64,000 nt of DNA from JAGPUQ01 sp963708735 (lineage in GTDB: Bacteria > Pseudomonadota > Gammaproteobacteria > Pseudomonadales > Porticoccaceae). The position numbers and the translations under genes are program-made. The notes under the pieces are model-generated. The model did not search any database and was not told the origin of the DNA. It saw nothing but the letters and a program-made list of their open reading frames with translations. The DNA lies in contig CAVPTW010000005.1 in assembly GCA_963708735.1 (NCBI GenBank), forward strand, positions 298,496-362,495, in the 5' to 3' direction. Shown here in pieces: positions 9,137-16,472 of this stretch (positions are counted from its first letter, which is position 1; the number at the start of each line of letters is the position of its first letter).

Positions 9137-10258
9137 GTGACTGAACAACCCGTCATTTTTTCCGAGCGCGCCTGCACCGGCGGCAAAAAAATCGTCATCG
9201 CCACGCTGAATGCCGAGAAAGCCCTCAACGCCCTCAGTCTGGAAATGGTGGATCTGCTGAGCGCGCAGCTCGATCAGTGGGAAACCGATCCCAGCATTGT
9301 CGCCATCCTGATCGACAGCGTCGGCGACCGCGCGTTTTCCGCCGGCGGTGATATCCGCATGTTGTACGAATCGATGGTCGAACACGGCGAGGGCGAAAAT
9401 CCCTACGCGCGGGATTTCTTCTCCCGCGAATACCGCCTCGATTATCGTCTGCACCATTCGCGCATTCCCATCATCACCTGGGGCAACGGCTTCGTGATGG
9501 GCGGCGGCATGGGCGTCTACCAGGGCGGCGATTTCCGCGTCGTCACCGAACACAGCCGCCTCGCGATGCCCGAGATCAGCATCGGCCTGTTTCCCGATGT
9601 CGGCGGCACCTGGTTTCTGAACCGGACGCGGGACAACACCGGGCTGTTTCTCGGGCTGACCGGCGCCCAGTTGAACGCCACCGACGCGCTCTACGTCGGG
9701 CTCGCCGACACCTTCGCCCCCCATGCGGGGAAGGCGATGCTGCTGAAGCGCCTGGCAATACTCGAATGGTCGGCGGACCCAGACGAACGGCATGAGCAGA
9801 TCGCAGGCGCCTTGCACTGGCTGCTGCGCGAATTCCACGATCAACTCCCGCTGCCGCAGCTGGAGCTCCACGCCGACTGGATCGCGACGGTGACGGAAAG
9901 CGCTACGCTCGCGGATGCTTCCGCCGCTATCCTCGCCTACGCCGGCGACGACAAGTGGCTCCAGCGCGCGGTCGCCACCCACCGGCGCGGCTGCCCGGTG
10001 TCGATCTTTCTCGCCTACGAACTGAACCGGCGCGGACGCGAACTGTCACTGGCCGATGCCTTCCGGCTCGAACTGGTGGCGGCGCTCAACTGCGCCAAAT
10101 ACGGTGTGTTCCGCGAAGGCGTACGCGCCCAGATCATCGACAAGGACAACACGCCGCACTTCGTGCCCGCGACGCTGGCCGAGCTGACGCCGGCGATCGA
10201 GCAACAATATCTGACGCCGCCCTGGGGCGCTGCGCCCCATCCACTGGCTGACCTGTAG
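9137..10258 (+). CDS. 3-hydroxyisobutyryl-CoA hydrolase
   Basis: A 373-aa long-form crotonase-superfamily protein of the HIBYL-CoA hydrolase type. It has FSAGGDIRMLYE, a GNGFVMGGGMGVYQGG oxyanion loop, PEISIGLFPDVGGTWFL, and the family's extended helical C-terminus. It releases 3-hydroxyisobutyrate from its CoA ester, linking the hydratase upstream to MmsB downstream. Start is GTG 9137, 15 bases after the previous stop. Length and the DVGGTWFL segment separate it from ordinary enoyl-CoA hydratases. Confidence 0.9.
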   Translation: MTEQPVIFSERACTGGKKIVIATLNAEKALNALSLEMVDLLSAQLDQWETDPSIVAILIDSVGDRAFSAGGDIRMLYESMVEHGEGENPYARDFFSREYRLDYRLHHSRIPIITWGNGFVMGGGMGVYQGGDFRVVTEHSRLAMPEISIGLFPDVGGTWFLNRTRDNTGLFLGLTGAQLNATDALYVGLADTFAPHAGKAMLLKRLAILEWSADPDERHEQIAGALHWLLREFHDQLPLPQLELHADWIATVTESATLADASAAILAYAGDDKWLQRAVATHRRGCPVSIFLAYELNRRGRELSLADAFRLELVAALNCAKYGVFREGVRAQIIDKDNTPHFVPATLAELTPAIEQQYLTPPWGAAPHPLADL

Positions 10259-10316
10259 CGACTAATGAATCGCCTCCGGTCCGCCATCCAATAATTCATT
10301 GTCGCAGAGGATCAAC

Positions 10317-11219
10317 ATGGCCAAGACAGTCGCGTTTTTCGGGTTGGGCAACATGGGCGGGCCGATGGCCGCCAATCTGGTCAAGGCCGGGTTCCAGGTG
10401 CGTGCCTTTGATCTGGTGCCGGCCTCGGTGCAACAGGCGGTGAAGGACGGCTGTATTGCCGCAACCACCGAGAAAGCCGCGGTCGAAGGCGCCGATTTCG
10501 TCATCTCGATGCTGCCCGACGGCGCCATTGCCGAGCGTCTGTATATCGACGGCGCCGGCCTGCTCGATCTCATGAACCCGGCGGCACTGGCGATCGACTG
10601 CTCCACCATCGCCGCCGCGAGCTCACGGCGCATCGGTGCCGAGGGCAAGCAGCGCGGCATCCGCGTGGTGGACGCGCCCGTCTCCGGCGGTGTCGCCGGC
10701 GCCCAGGCCGCGACGCTCGCCTTCATGTGCGGTGGCGAGGCTGCCGATGTCGAGGCCGCGCGCGAAGTACTGAAACACATGGGCGCCAACATCTTCCACG
10801 CCGGCGAAAGCGGCGCCGGCCAGATCGCCAAGATCTGCAACAACATGCTGCTCGCCATCCACATGATCGGCACCGCCGAGGCGCTACAACTGGGCGTCGA
10901 CAACGGCCTCGATCCCAAGGCGCTGTCCAACATCATGCTGAAAAGCTCGGGCTGCAACTGGTCGCTGGAAAAATACAATCCCTATCCCGGCGTGATGGAC
11001 AACGTGCCCGCCAGCCGCGACTACCAGGGCGGCTTCATGGTCAAGCTGATGCAGAAGGATCTGGGCCTCGCGATGGGCGCCGCGCTTGCCAGCCACTCCA
11101 GCACGCCGATGGGGGCCCTGGCGAACAACCTGTACAACCTGTATAGCCACCTGGGCGGTGATGACAATACCGGGCTGGATTTTTCGAGTATTCAACGATT
11201 GTTTGATGCGGGGGTGTGA
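10317..11219 (+). CDS. mmsB: 3-hydroxyisobutyrate dehydrogenase
   Basis: A 300-aa beta-hydroxyacid dehydrogenase that oxidises 3-hydroxyisobutyrate to methylmalonate semialdehyde, the MmsA substrate. The N-terminal FFGLGNMGGPMAANL is the NAD-binding motif, VDAPVSGGVAGAQAATL is the substrate motif, and GAGQIAKICNNM carries the catalytic lysine. ATG 10317 follows AGAGGATCAAC, so it is preferred to TTG 10299. Last gene of the valine cluster. No clear terminator follows; the accessory island begins about 100 bases later. Confidence 0.93.
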   Translation: MAKTVAFFGLGNMGGPMAANLVKAGFQVRAFDLVPASVQQAVKDGCIAATTEKAAVEGADFVISMLPDGAIAERLYIDGAGLLDLMNPAALAIDCSTIAAASSRRIGAEGKQRGIRVVDAPVSGGVAGAQAATLAFMCGGEAADVEAAREVLKHMGANIFHAGESGAGQIAKICNNMLLAIHMIGTAEALQLGVDNGLDPKALSNIMLKSSGCNWSLEKYNPYPGVMDNVPASRDYQGGFMVKLMQKDLGLAMGAALASHSSTPMGALANNLYNLYSHLGGDDNTGLDFSSIQRLFDAGV

Positions 11220-11345
11220 TGGGGACACCCTGAGCGCCGGCAGAGTCCGCTGGAGCGGAGGTGCTATTGATGAATGTTTTCGGGTTCTTTTCGGGGTTCC
11301 AAATGGCGAGAACCCGTTGCATCGCCTTGCTCTTTCAATTTTTAG

Positions 11346-11400
11346 ACACCCTCGAGGCGCAATGCAAAACGCCTTTTGGGGCGTCTAATTATAGTTAGAC
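11346..11400. repeat. Nested inverted repeats before the AbiJ-like gene, ending in a GTTAGAC core-site motif
   Basis: Around 11342-11389 there is an outer pair TTAGAC...GTCTAA and an inner pair GGCG...CGCC, forming a nested hairpin. Immediately after lies GTTAGAC (11394-11400), which fits the integron core-site consensus GTTRRRY. The segment GTCTAA-6 nt-TTAGAC is itself a dyad. It may be the right end of a cassette recombination site, or a terminator-like fold; both readings are inference. Confidence 0.4.
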
Positions 11401-11412
11401 CTTAGAGGCGAT

Positions 11413-12312
11413 ATGTCAGAACTTCCATTCTCTGCACGGAATAAAGGCGCCCATCGCAAAATTGATAAGGCGTTTCCCGCAACCGCGCGCAATGCCCTTC
11501 TGCATCTGCTAATGGATCTTGTAGAGAAGGAATATGTCACGTCATGGGTCCAAGTTTCGCGGGAGCTTCAGAGGATTGGTCGGCGTCCGCCCATCGAGTA
11601 CGACCGAAGCAAGACATCGGATTTGAAAGCAGCAAAGAATGATGCGCAATCATATGTCCAGGATATTGAGTGGGATAAGGCTTACGACTTTTGTGAACGC
11701 CTATACAGTCATCTTGCATCAGCGGTAGTCCAAGAGTGGAATAATGGCTACGAAGAGATAACATCCAGAGCAGGGGTCCAAGCCTATATAACCGAAGAGT
11801 TGCAGAGAATCTTTGCGGAAGAATCTCTAGCATTTGAGTTCTCTGACGGCAAGGTGGTTCGAAGGGGAAGAAAGCACACCGTTGAAGTTACTACCCGTGC
11901 TCAAGTGGTTCTTGGCGACCCAAAGCTTGTTGGAGCCAGGAAGCACTATGATAAGGCGATGGCATTTTTCCGCCATCCATCGAAGCCGGATTACGAAAAC
12001 TCAGTGAAAGAAGCTGTATGCGCAGTAGAGGCTGCCGGAAAGGCCCTATTCCCGTCCGCAAAAGCAGCAACCTTGGGTGATTTGGCTAAGTGGTTCTCAG
12101 GCTCAGGTGACGTTGCAATTCCGAAGGCGCTAGTCCAAACAGTTACTGGTATCTACGGATATAGGAATGGCGGTGATGGAGTGGGCCATGGAGGTTCATC
12201 TGGAGGGGTGGCAACGGTGGAGGTTGCGGAGTATGTGCTCGCGGTTACCGCTTCCCAGATCATATATTTTGTAGATCTGGCTAATGCTCAGGACTCAGAC
12301 ATTCCCTTTTAG
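11413..12312 (+). CDS. AbiJ-like abortive-infection protein with C-terminal HEPN-type domain
   Basis: A 299-aa protein. The N-terminus (PFSARNKG, then a helical LLHLLMDLVEKEYV) resembles the AbiJ N-terminal domain. The centre EELQRIFAEESLAFEFSDG resembles the linker of such proteins. The C-terminal third (HYDKAMAFFRHPSKPDYENS, VEAAGKALFP, IYGYRNGGDGVGHG) follows the HEPN layout, with Arg251 and His259 as candidate RNase residues; their spacing is seven residues, longer than the usual four to six. Known relatives act in phage abortive infection. Its codon and base composition is clearly more AT-rich than neighbours, and it sits alone between cassette-like boundaries. Function is inferred from similarity only. 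Confidence 0.6.
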   Translation: MSELPFSARNKGAHRKIDKAFPATARNALLHLLMDLVEKEYVTSWVQVSRELQRIGRRPPIEYDRSKTSDLKAAKNDAQSYVQDIEWDKAYDFCERLYSHLASAVVQEWNNGYEEITSRAGVQAYITEELQRIFAEESLAFEFSDGKVVRRGRKHTVEVTTRAQVVLGDPKLVGARKHYDKAMAFFRHPSKPDYENSVKEAVCAVEAAGKALFPSAKAATLGDLAKWFSGSGDVAIPKALVQTVTGIYGYRNGGDGVGHGGSSGGVATVEVAEYVLAVTASQIIYFVDLANAQDSDIPF

Positions 12313-12335
12313 CATCTCAACTTAGTCACGCCAAG

Positions 12336-12362
12336 GTCTAACAATTCGTTGCAGGCGCGACC
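12336..12362 (+). repeat. Half of an integron attC-like site
   Basis: GTCTAACAATTCGTT at 12336-12350 fits the RYYYAAC core and the conserved left half of cassette attC sites such as that of aadA cassettes. GTCTAAC is the exact complement of GTTAGAC at 11394. The right half of the site is missing, because RAYT-associated sequence begins at about 12373. Confidence 0.5.
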
Positions 12363-12372
12363 AGTAGTCTAA

Positions 12373-12394
12373 GGGGTCAGTTCTCGCATTGTAG
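12373..12394 (+). repeat. Type A REP-like terminus, copy 1
   Basis: A 22-base motif starting GGGGTCAGTTCTCGC. It is identical to 12555-12576, and its complement (one mismatch) lies at 13441-13462. It marks the left end of the partial RAYT duplication. Confidence 0.7.
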
Positions 12395-12424
12395 CATTGC
12401 AGCAAACAGCGTATGGTTAGCGGC

Positions 12425-12554
12425 ATGGCGAGACCCCTGCGAATCGAATTCCCATCAGCGCTCTATCACGTGACCTCACGTGGCGATCGTCGCGAACCGA
12501 TCTTTGAAGATGATGAAGATCGGCTGAGATTTCTGGCTGTGCTTGCGCGCAACA
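12425..12554 (+). pseudogene. RAYT transposase, partial tandem copy (about the first 43 codons)
   Basis: From ATG 12425 this reads MARPLRIEFPSALYHVTSRG and on to LAVLAR, near-identical to the first 40 codons of the intact gene at 12607. It then runs into the next copy of the GGGGTCAG terminus. It lacks the HUH motif and the catalytic tyrosine and cannot be functional. Confidence 0.85.
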
Positions 12555-12576
12555 GGGGTCAGTTCTCGCATTGTAG
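12555..12576 (+). repeat. Type A REP-like terminus, copy 2 (left end of intact RAYT unit)
   Basis: Same 22-base motif as 12373-12394. With the inverted copy at 13441-13462 it encloses the intact transposase gene, suggesting the ends recognised by this RAYT. Confidence 0.72.
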
Positions 12577-12606
12577 CATCACAATAAACGGCGTATGGTT
12601 GGCGGC

Positions 12607-13458
12607 ATGGCCAGACCCCTGCGAATCGAATTCCCATCAGCGCTCTATCATGTGACCTCGCGTGGCGATCGGCGCGAGCCGATCTTTGAAGACGATGAAG
12701 ACCGCCTGAAATTTCTGGATGTGCTGGCGGAGGTGATTGGGCGCTTCAACTGGCTTTGTCACGCCTATTGCCTGATGACAAACCATTACCACCTGATAGT
12801 GGAAACGCCCGACGGGAATCTGTCCAAGGGCATGCGTCAGCTCAATGGCATGTATACCCAGGCATCAAACCGGCGGCACCAGCGCACGGGGCATTTGTTC
12901 CAGGGGCGATTCAAGGCAATTCTTGTGGACAGGGACGCCTACCTGCTGGAACTGGCGCGATATGTCGTCCTGAACCCTGTGCGGGCAGGCATGGTCAGGG
13001 ATCCGCAAGCCTACCCATGGAGCAGCTATCGCGCCATGATTGGCGAGGCCTCGGTACCGGCTTGGCTTGCGACAGAGGGTTTGCTCGTCCAGTTTGGGAA
13101 ACGGCGCAGCGAGGCACGCCGGCGCTACAGCGAATTTGTTCGTGAGGGTGTCGGCAAGGAAAGTGTCTGGGCAGGGCTGAAGCAGCAGATTTATCTCGGG
13201 GATGAGAAATTTGTCAAACGGATGCAAAGGAAGGCGAAGGTCCAAGGAGACGAATTGACCATTCCACGCAGGCAACGCAGACCCCCCGCTGCAACACTCG
13301 CGGCCATCGCGGCGAAGTATCCTGAGCGTGATGATGCCGTTGTTGCTGCCTATGGCACCGGCTCGTATAGTTATCGCCAGATCGCCGAACACTTTGGTGT
13401 TCATCTCGCCACTGTGGGACGTATTGTCAGGGGTCGCTTGCTACAAGGCGAGAACTGA
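12607..13458 (+). CDS. REP-associated tyrosine transposase (RAYT, Y1 type)
   Basis: A 283-aa single-strand-DNA transposase of the Y1/HUH class that cleaves REP hairpins. Landmarks are LRIEFPSALYHVTSRG, the intact HUH motif in MTNHYHLIV (His60 and His62), the candidate nucleophile Tyr83 in NGMYTQASNRRH, HLFQGRFKAI, and YVVLNPVRAGMV. The C-terminus adds a helix-turn-helix-like tail (YSYRQIAEHFGVHLATVGRIVRG). ATG 12607 gives the family N-terminus MARPLR; ATG 12595 is an alternative. Gene plus flanks is framed by inverted GGGGTCAGTTCTCGC termini, and a partial duplicate lies directly upstream. Confidence 0.9.
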   Translation: MARPLRIEFPSALYHVTSRGDRREPIFEDDEDRLKFLDVLAEVIGRFNWLCHAYCLMTNHYHLIVETPDGNLSKGMRQLNGMYTQASNRRHQRTGHLFQGRFKAILVDRDAYLLELARYVVLNPVRAGMVRDPQAYPWSSYRAMIGEASVPAWLATEGLLVQFGKRRSEARRRYSEFVREGVGKESVWAGLKQQIYLGDEKFVKRMQRKAKVQGDELTIPRRQRRPPAATLAAIAAKYPERDDAVVAAYGTGSYSYRQIAEHFGVHLATVGRIVRGRLLQGEN

Positions 13459-13462
13459 CCCC
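13441..13462 (-). repeat. Type A REP-like terminus, inverted copy (right end of RAYT unit)
   Basis: Reverse complement of the 22-base left terminus with a single mismatch. It overlaps the last codons of the transposase gene, so the unit ends at or near the stop codon. Confidence 0.72.
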
Positions 13463-13490
13463 GCTGATGTGATGAGCAGTCGTGGAGATA

Positions 13491-13686
13491 GGTAACAAAA
13501 AAGTCCGGAGACATGGGTAACAGTCACCGGTGACGCAACAGGCGTCTGCTCACATCTTCGATTCGCCTATGGCGTTCATGCAAGCTACCCAGCTTCAAGG
13601 ATCCGAAGAAGATATTCCAGACACCCCCGTCGATCTCTTCCAGCCCGGAGTCATGGATGACCTTGCTTCCTGATCTGTCTCTGATG
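13491..13686 (-). pseudogene. IS481-like transposase C-terminal fragment with IS end
   Basis: The minus strand reads GGVWNIFFGSLKLGSLHERH and RIEDVSRRLLRHR before a stop at 13524, which resembles the C-terminus of IS481-type transposases. The sequence at 13491-13530 (GGTAACAAAAAAGTCCGGAG and on) looks like the terminal repeat of that group. Everything upstream of about 13686 is lost. The rest of the gap to 13790 shows no gene. Confidence 0.55.
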
Positions 13687-13790
13687 ATCGTGGCTGAGGA
13701 TAATCGAGTTACAAACCGCGCACCCGGCAGCGGGCCGGCCGGCGAAGAGGGAGTTCCGCGCACTCCAGCGCAGTCGTTGACGACATTCGG

Positions 13791-14171
13791 CTATTGGTCA
13801 GACTCGAGAATGCTTTTAACTTGCTTTTCCGCGCCGGACGCTTTGAACCAGACGCGCTCCGAAAGCAGGTAGGCGATGACCCCCAGCGACACCAGCAACG
13901 CGGACCCAAAAATGGCGAATAAAGCCCACAATCGCGTGCGGGGGTCTTCCGTGGCCAGCAGAACAATGATCACACTGCTGCCAAAAAAACCAATAACCAA
14001 CGCATGCAGAAAAAACAGGGCCAGGAGGTAGCCAGCCGATCCCTTCCGCATGGCCCGCAGAAATCTGATATAGGCGAGTACCCTTTCGTGTTTATACTGC
14101 GCCCACGCGGCTCGGAGAGCCAGAACCTGCAACAGCCGGCTCAGCGTGCGTGCAACTCCGCGTAAATTCAT
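13791..14171 (-). CDS. YqjE-like small inner-membrane protein
   Basis: A 126-aa protein with a basic N-terminal helix followed by two strong membrane segments (YLLALFFLHALVIGFFGSSV and LWALFAIFGSALLVSLGVIA) and a short soluble tail. Its start overlaps the stop of the YqjD-like gene by four bases (ATGA). In enterobacteria such a membrane protein (YqjE, phage-holin-like family) is encoded beside YqjD. The role is unknown; association with the inner membrane is the only safe statement. Confidence 0.65.
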   Translation of the reverse strand: MNLRGVARTLSRLLQVLALRAAWAQYKHERVLAYIRFLRAMRKGSAGYLLALFFLHALVIGFFGSSVIIVLLATEDPRTRLWALFAIFGSALLVSLGVIAYLLSERVWFKASGAEKQVKSILESDQ

Positions 14172-14458
14172 TTACGCCCGCTTCCGAACAACACACCGAG
14201 AACAAATCCGGTCAATCCGACAATGCCCATTGCCGTCCAAGGACGCTCCTCAACGGAATGTTCGATTTGTTTCTGCGCATGTTTGACGTCCTTGCCGAGG
14301 CCGGATTTCAGTCCCGCCACGTAGGGCTGCAATTCCGCCAGAGCCTGCTTGATGTCGTGCAGATCTCTTTCGACAAATGCCTTCACTTCCTTGGCTGCTG
14401 TACTGCCTTCCTTCTCCAATTGCTCAATGGCTTCGGCCAACGATGCTGGTTTGGTCAT
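14168..14458 (-). CDS. ElaB/YqjD/DUF883 family membrane-anchored protein
   Basis: A 96-aa protein with a long charged amphipathic helix (LAEAIEQLEKEGSTAAKEVK, DVKHAQKQIEHSVEERPW) and a C-terminal membrane anchor (MGIVGLTGFVLGVLFGSG), ending in RK. This is the YqjD/ElaB layout; E. coli members tether ribosomes to the inner membrane in stationary phase. A strong GGAGAT lies upstream of ATG 14458. First gene of a two-gene unit with the YqjE-like protein. Confidence 0.78.
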   Translation of the reverse strand: MTKPASLAEAIEQLEKEGSTAAKEVKAFVERDLHDIKQALAELQPYVAGLKSGLGKDVKHAQKQIEHSVEERPWTAMGIVGLTGFVLGVLFGSGRK

Positions 14459-14749
14459 GATGATCTCCTGGTTGGTAACGATCAGGCAACAGGAATTGTT
14501 GCATTGTCACTCGGTGGTTTGTCGGTCGCGAACACTCCCTTAACTGGTCATTGGACAACCTGTACGCGACAGGGGATTTGATTTGGGCCAGGTCATTACC
14601 CATTAAACACCAAATCTTCCCCTCCCACGTCTTCCACCCTCAAGTTTTCCAGCCTCAAGTTTTTCACCTTCAAGAGCCATGACTTCAGGCGCGGCCAGGG
14701 CGCGGTGCCGGTTTCCTGTTATCGGGCCGGTTGGCAAGCCGCGATGAAC

Positions 14750-16168
14750 TCACATCTGCAACGACTTGGTCTGCAAGTATTCATCCAGCGCGTAAGGCCC
14801 GTGTTCGCGCCCGTGGCCGGACTGCTTGTAGCCACCGAAGGGCGCCATCATGTTGAAGCTACCGCCGTTGATGACCACCTGGCCGGCGCGGATGCGCCGG
14901 GCGACGCGGCGGGCGTGATTCTCGTCCGAGGACCAGACCCCGCTGGAGAGGCCGTACACGGTGCCATTGGCTATTTCCACGGCCTCGTCCTCGGTGTCAT
15001 AGGGGATGATACTCAGCACCGGGCCGAAGATCTCTTCCTGGGCGATGGTCATGTCGGGGGAGACATTGCCGAACACCGTGGGTTTGACGAAGAAGCCCTT
15101 GGGCAGATTGTCGGGCTGGTCCGCGCCGCCGGTGATCAGTTCCGCGCCCTCCTCGATGCCCTTGCGGATGTAGCTGCGCACCCGCTCCTGCTGGGTCCTG
15201 GAGATGAGCGGCCCGAGCTTGGCTTTGGGATCGGCGGACTGGCCCAGGGTGAAGGATTCGGCCACTTCCTTGGCTTTTTGGGCGGCGCGCGCATGGGCGG
15301 CGCGGGGCACCAGCATGCGGGTGTGGGCGGAGCAGGTCTGGCCGCTGTTGAAATAGCAGTCGTTGACGGTGCCGCGCACGGCGTCTTCGAGGTCGGCGTC
15401 TTCCAGGATGATGGACGCTGATTTGCCGCCCAGTTCCAGCGCCACGCGCTTGACGGTCTGCGCCGCCAGCTCGGCGACGCGTTTGCCGGCGCGGGTGGAG
15501 CCGGTGAAGGACACCATGTCCACCTTGGGATGGCGCGCCAGCGCCTCACCCGCCACCGGCCCGACGCCGGTGATCAGGTTGAACACCCCGGGCGGAAAGC
15601 CGGCGCGATGCACTTCCTCGGCCAGCACAAAGGCGGCGAGGGGCGCGACTTCGCTGGGCTTGACGATCACGGTGCAGCCGGCGGCGAGCGCCGGGCAGAT
15701 CTTGGCCATGATCTGATGCAGGGGGTAGTTCCAGGGCGTGATGGCGGCAACCACGCCCACGGGCTCTTTCACCACCAGGGAATTTTCGATGCGTTCCTCG
15801 AAGCGGTAGTCGGCAAGAATCTTGACGAAATTGTCGATGCTGACCAGCGGCAGGCCGGCCTGGATGTTCTTGCTCATGGCGAGTGGCATGCCCACTTCGC
15901 CGGCCATGATTTCGCCCAGTTCATCGATGCGGGCCGCGAGGCCCTCGCGCAGTTTCATCAGCAGGGCGCGGCGTTCCTGGGCGGTGGTCTGACCCCAGGT
16001 CTCGAAGGCGCGGGACGCGGCCTCGACCGCGCGGTTGGCATCGGCTTCGACGCCGTCCGGGACGCGGCCCATGACCTCCTCGGTGGAGGCGTCGATCACA
16101 TCCAGGGTGCCGGTACCGACGGGCGTCACCCAGGCGCCGTCAATGTAGAACTTGTCGCGAATTATCAT
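14750..16168 (-). CDS. NAD(P)-dependent aldehyde dehydrogenase
   Basis: A 472-aa aldehyde dehydrogenase. ITPWNYPLHQI, KPSEVAPLAAF and FTGSTRAGKRV form the nucleotide-binding part; Glu245 in LELGGKSA and Cys279 in SGQTCSA are the catalytic residues; FGPVLSIIPY and FGGYKQSGHGRE lie near the C-terminus. The family oxidises a wide range of aldehydes, so no substrate is claimed. It is followed leftward by a 290-base gap without a gene. Confidence 0.88.
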   Translation of the reverse strand: MIIRDKFYIDGAWVTPVGTGTLDVIDASTEEVMGRVPDGVEADANRAVEAASRAFETWGQTTAQERRALLMKLREGLAARIDELGEIMAGEVGMPLAMSKNIQAGLPLVSIDNFVKILADYRFEERIENSLVVKEPVGVVAAITPWNYPLHQIMAKICPALAAGCTVIVKPSEVAPLAAFVLAEEVHRAGFPPGVFNLITGVGPVAGEALARHPKVDMVSFTGSTRAGKRVAELAAQTVKRVALELGGKSASIILEDADLEDAVRGTVNDCYFNSGQTCSAHTRMLVPRAAHARAAQKAKEVAESFTLGQSADPKAKLGPLISRTQQERVRSYIRKGIEEGAELITGGADQPDNLPKGFFVKPTVFGNVSPDMTIAQEEIFGPVLSIIPYDTEDEAVEIANGTVYGLSSGVWSSDENHARRVARRIRAGQVVINGGSFNMMAPFGGYKQSGHGREHGPYALDEYLQTKSLQM

Positions 16169-16472
16169 GATTGGTCTCCGTCAGGGGTCTGCAATCTGGT
16201 TCCGATGCTAGACCCTGGCGCGGACGACGGCAAACGGCTTTCCTGTGCGACCGCCACGGACGGCGGAAACCGACTGTAGGGTGGGCAAAGGCCGATAGGC
16301 CGTGCCCACCGGGATTCCGGCTCGGTGCCGGGCGAAGATCCGCGTGGGCACGCTGCGCTTTGCCCACCTGCCGCGTTTTCACACGGCCTCGGGGCGGGCA
16401 TCCAGAAGGCTCTGAGATCCCTGGGTTCCCGCTTGCGCGGGAACGACGATCAGGTGGTTATTCGATGCATCC
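16169..16472. repeat. Intergenic stretch with palindromic repeats
   Basis: No gene. GTAGGGTGGGCAAAGG...CCGTGCCCACC (16276-16310) and GTGGGCACG...CTTTGCCCACC (16344-16368) are two related palindromic units, and GTTCCCGCTTGCGCGGGAAC (16425-16444) is a perfect hairpin with a GCTT-type loop. Similar GTTCCCGC palindromes recur near 54.8 kb. These look like dispersed intergenic repeats of this genome. Confidence 0.6.

Noticed and set aside
11220..12420. A full integron (integrase gene, attI, array)
   Set aside because: No integrase gene or second complete cassette is visible; only one cassette-like gene with imperfect boundaries.
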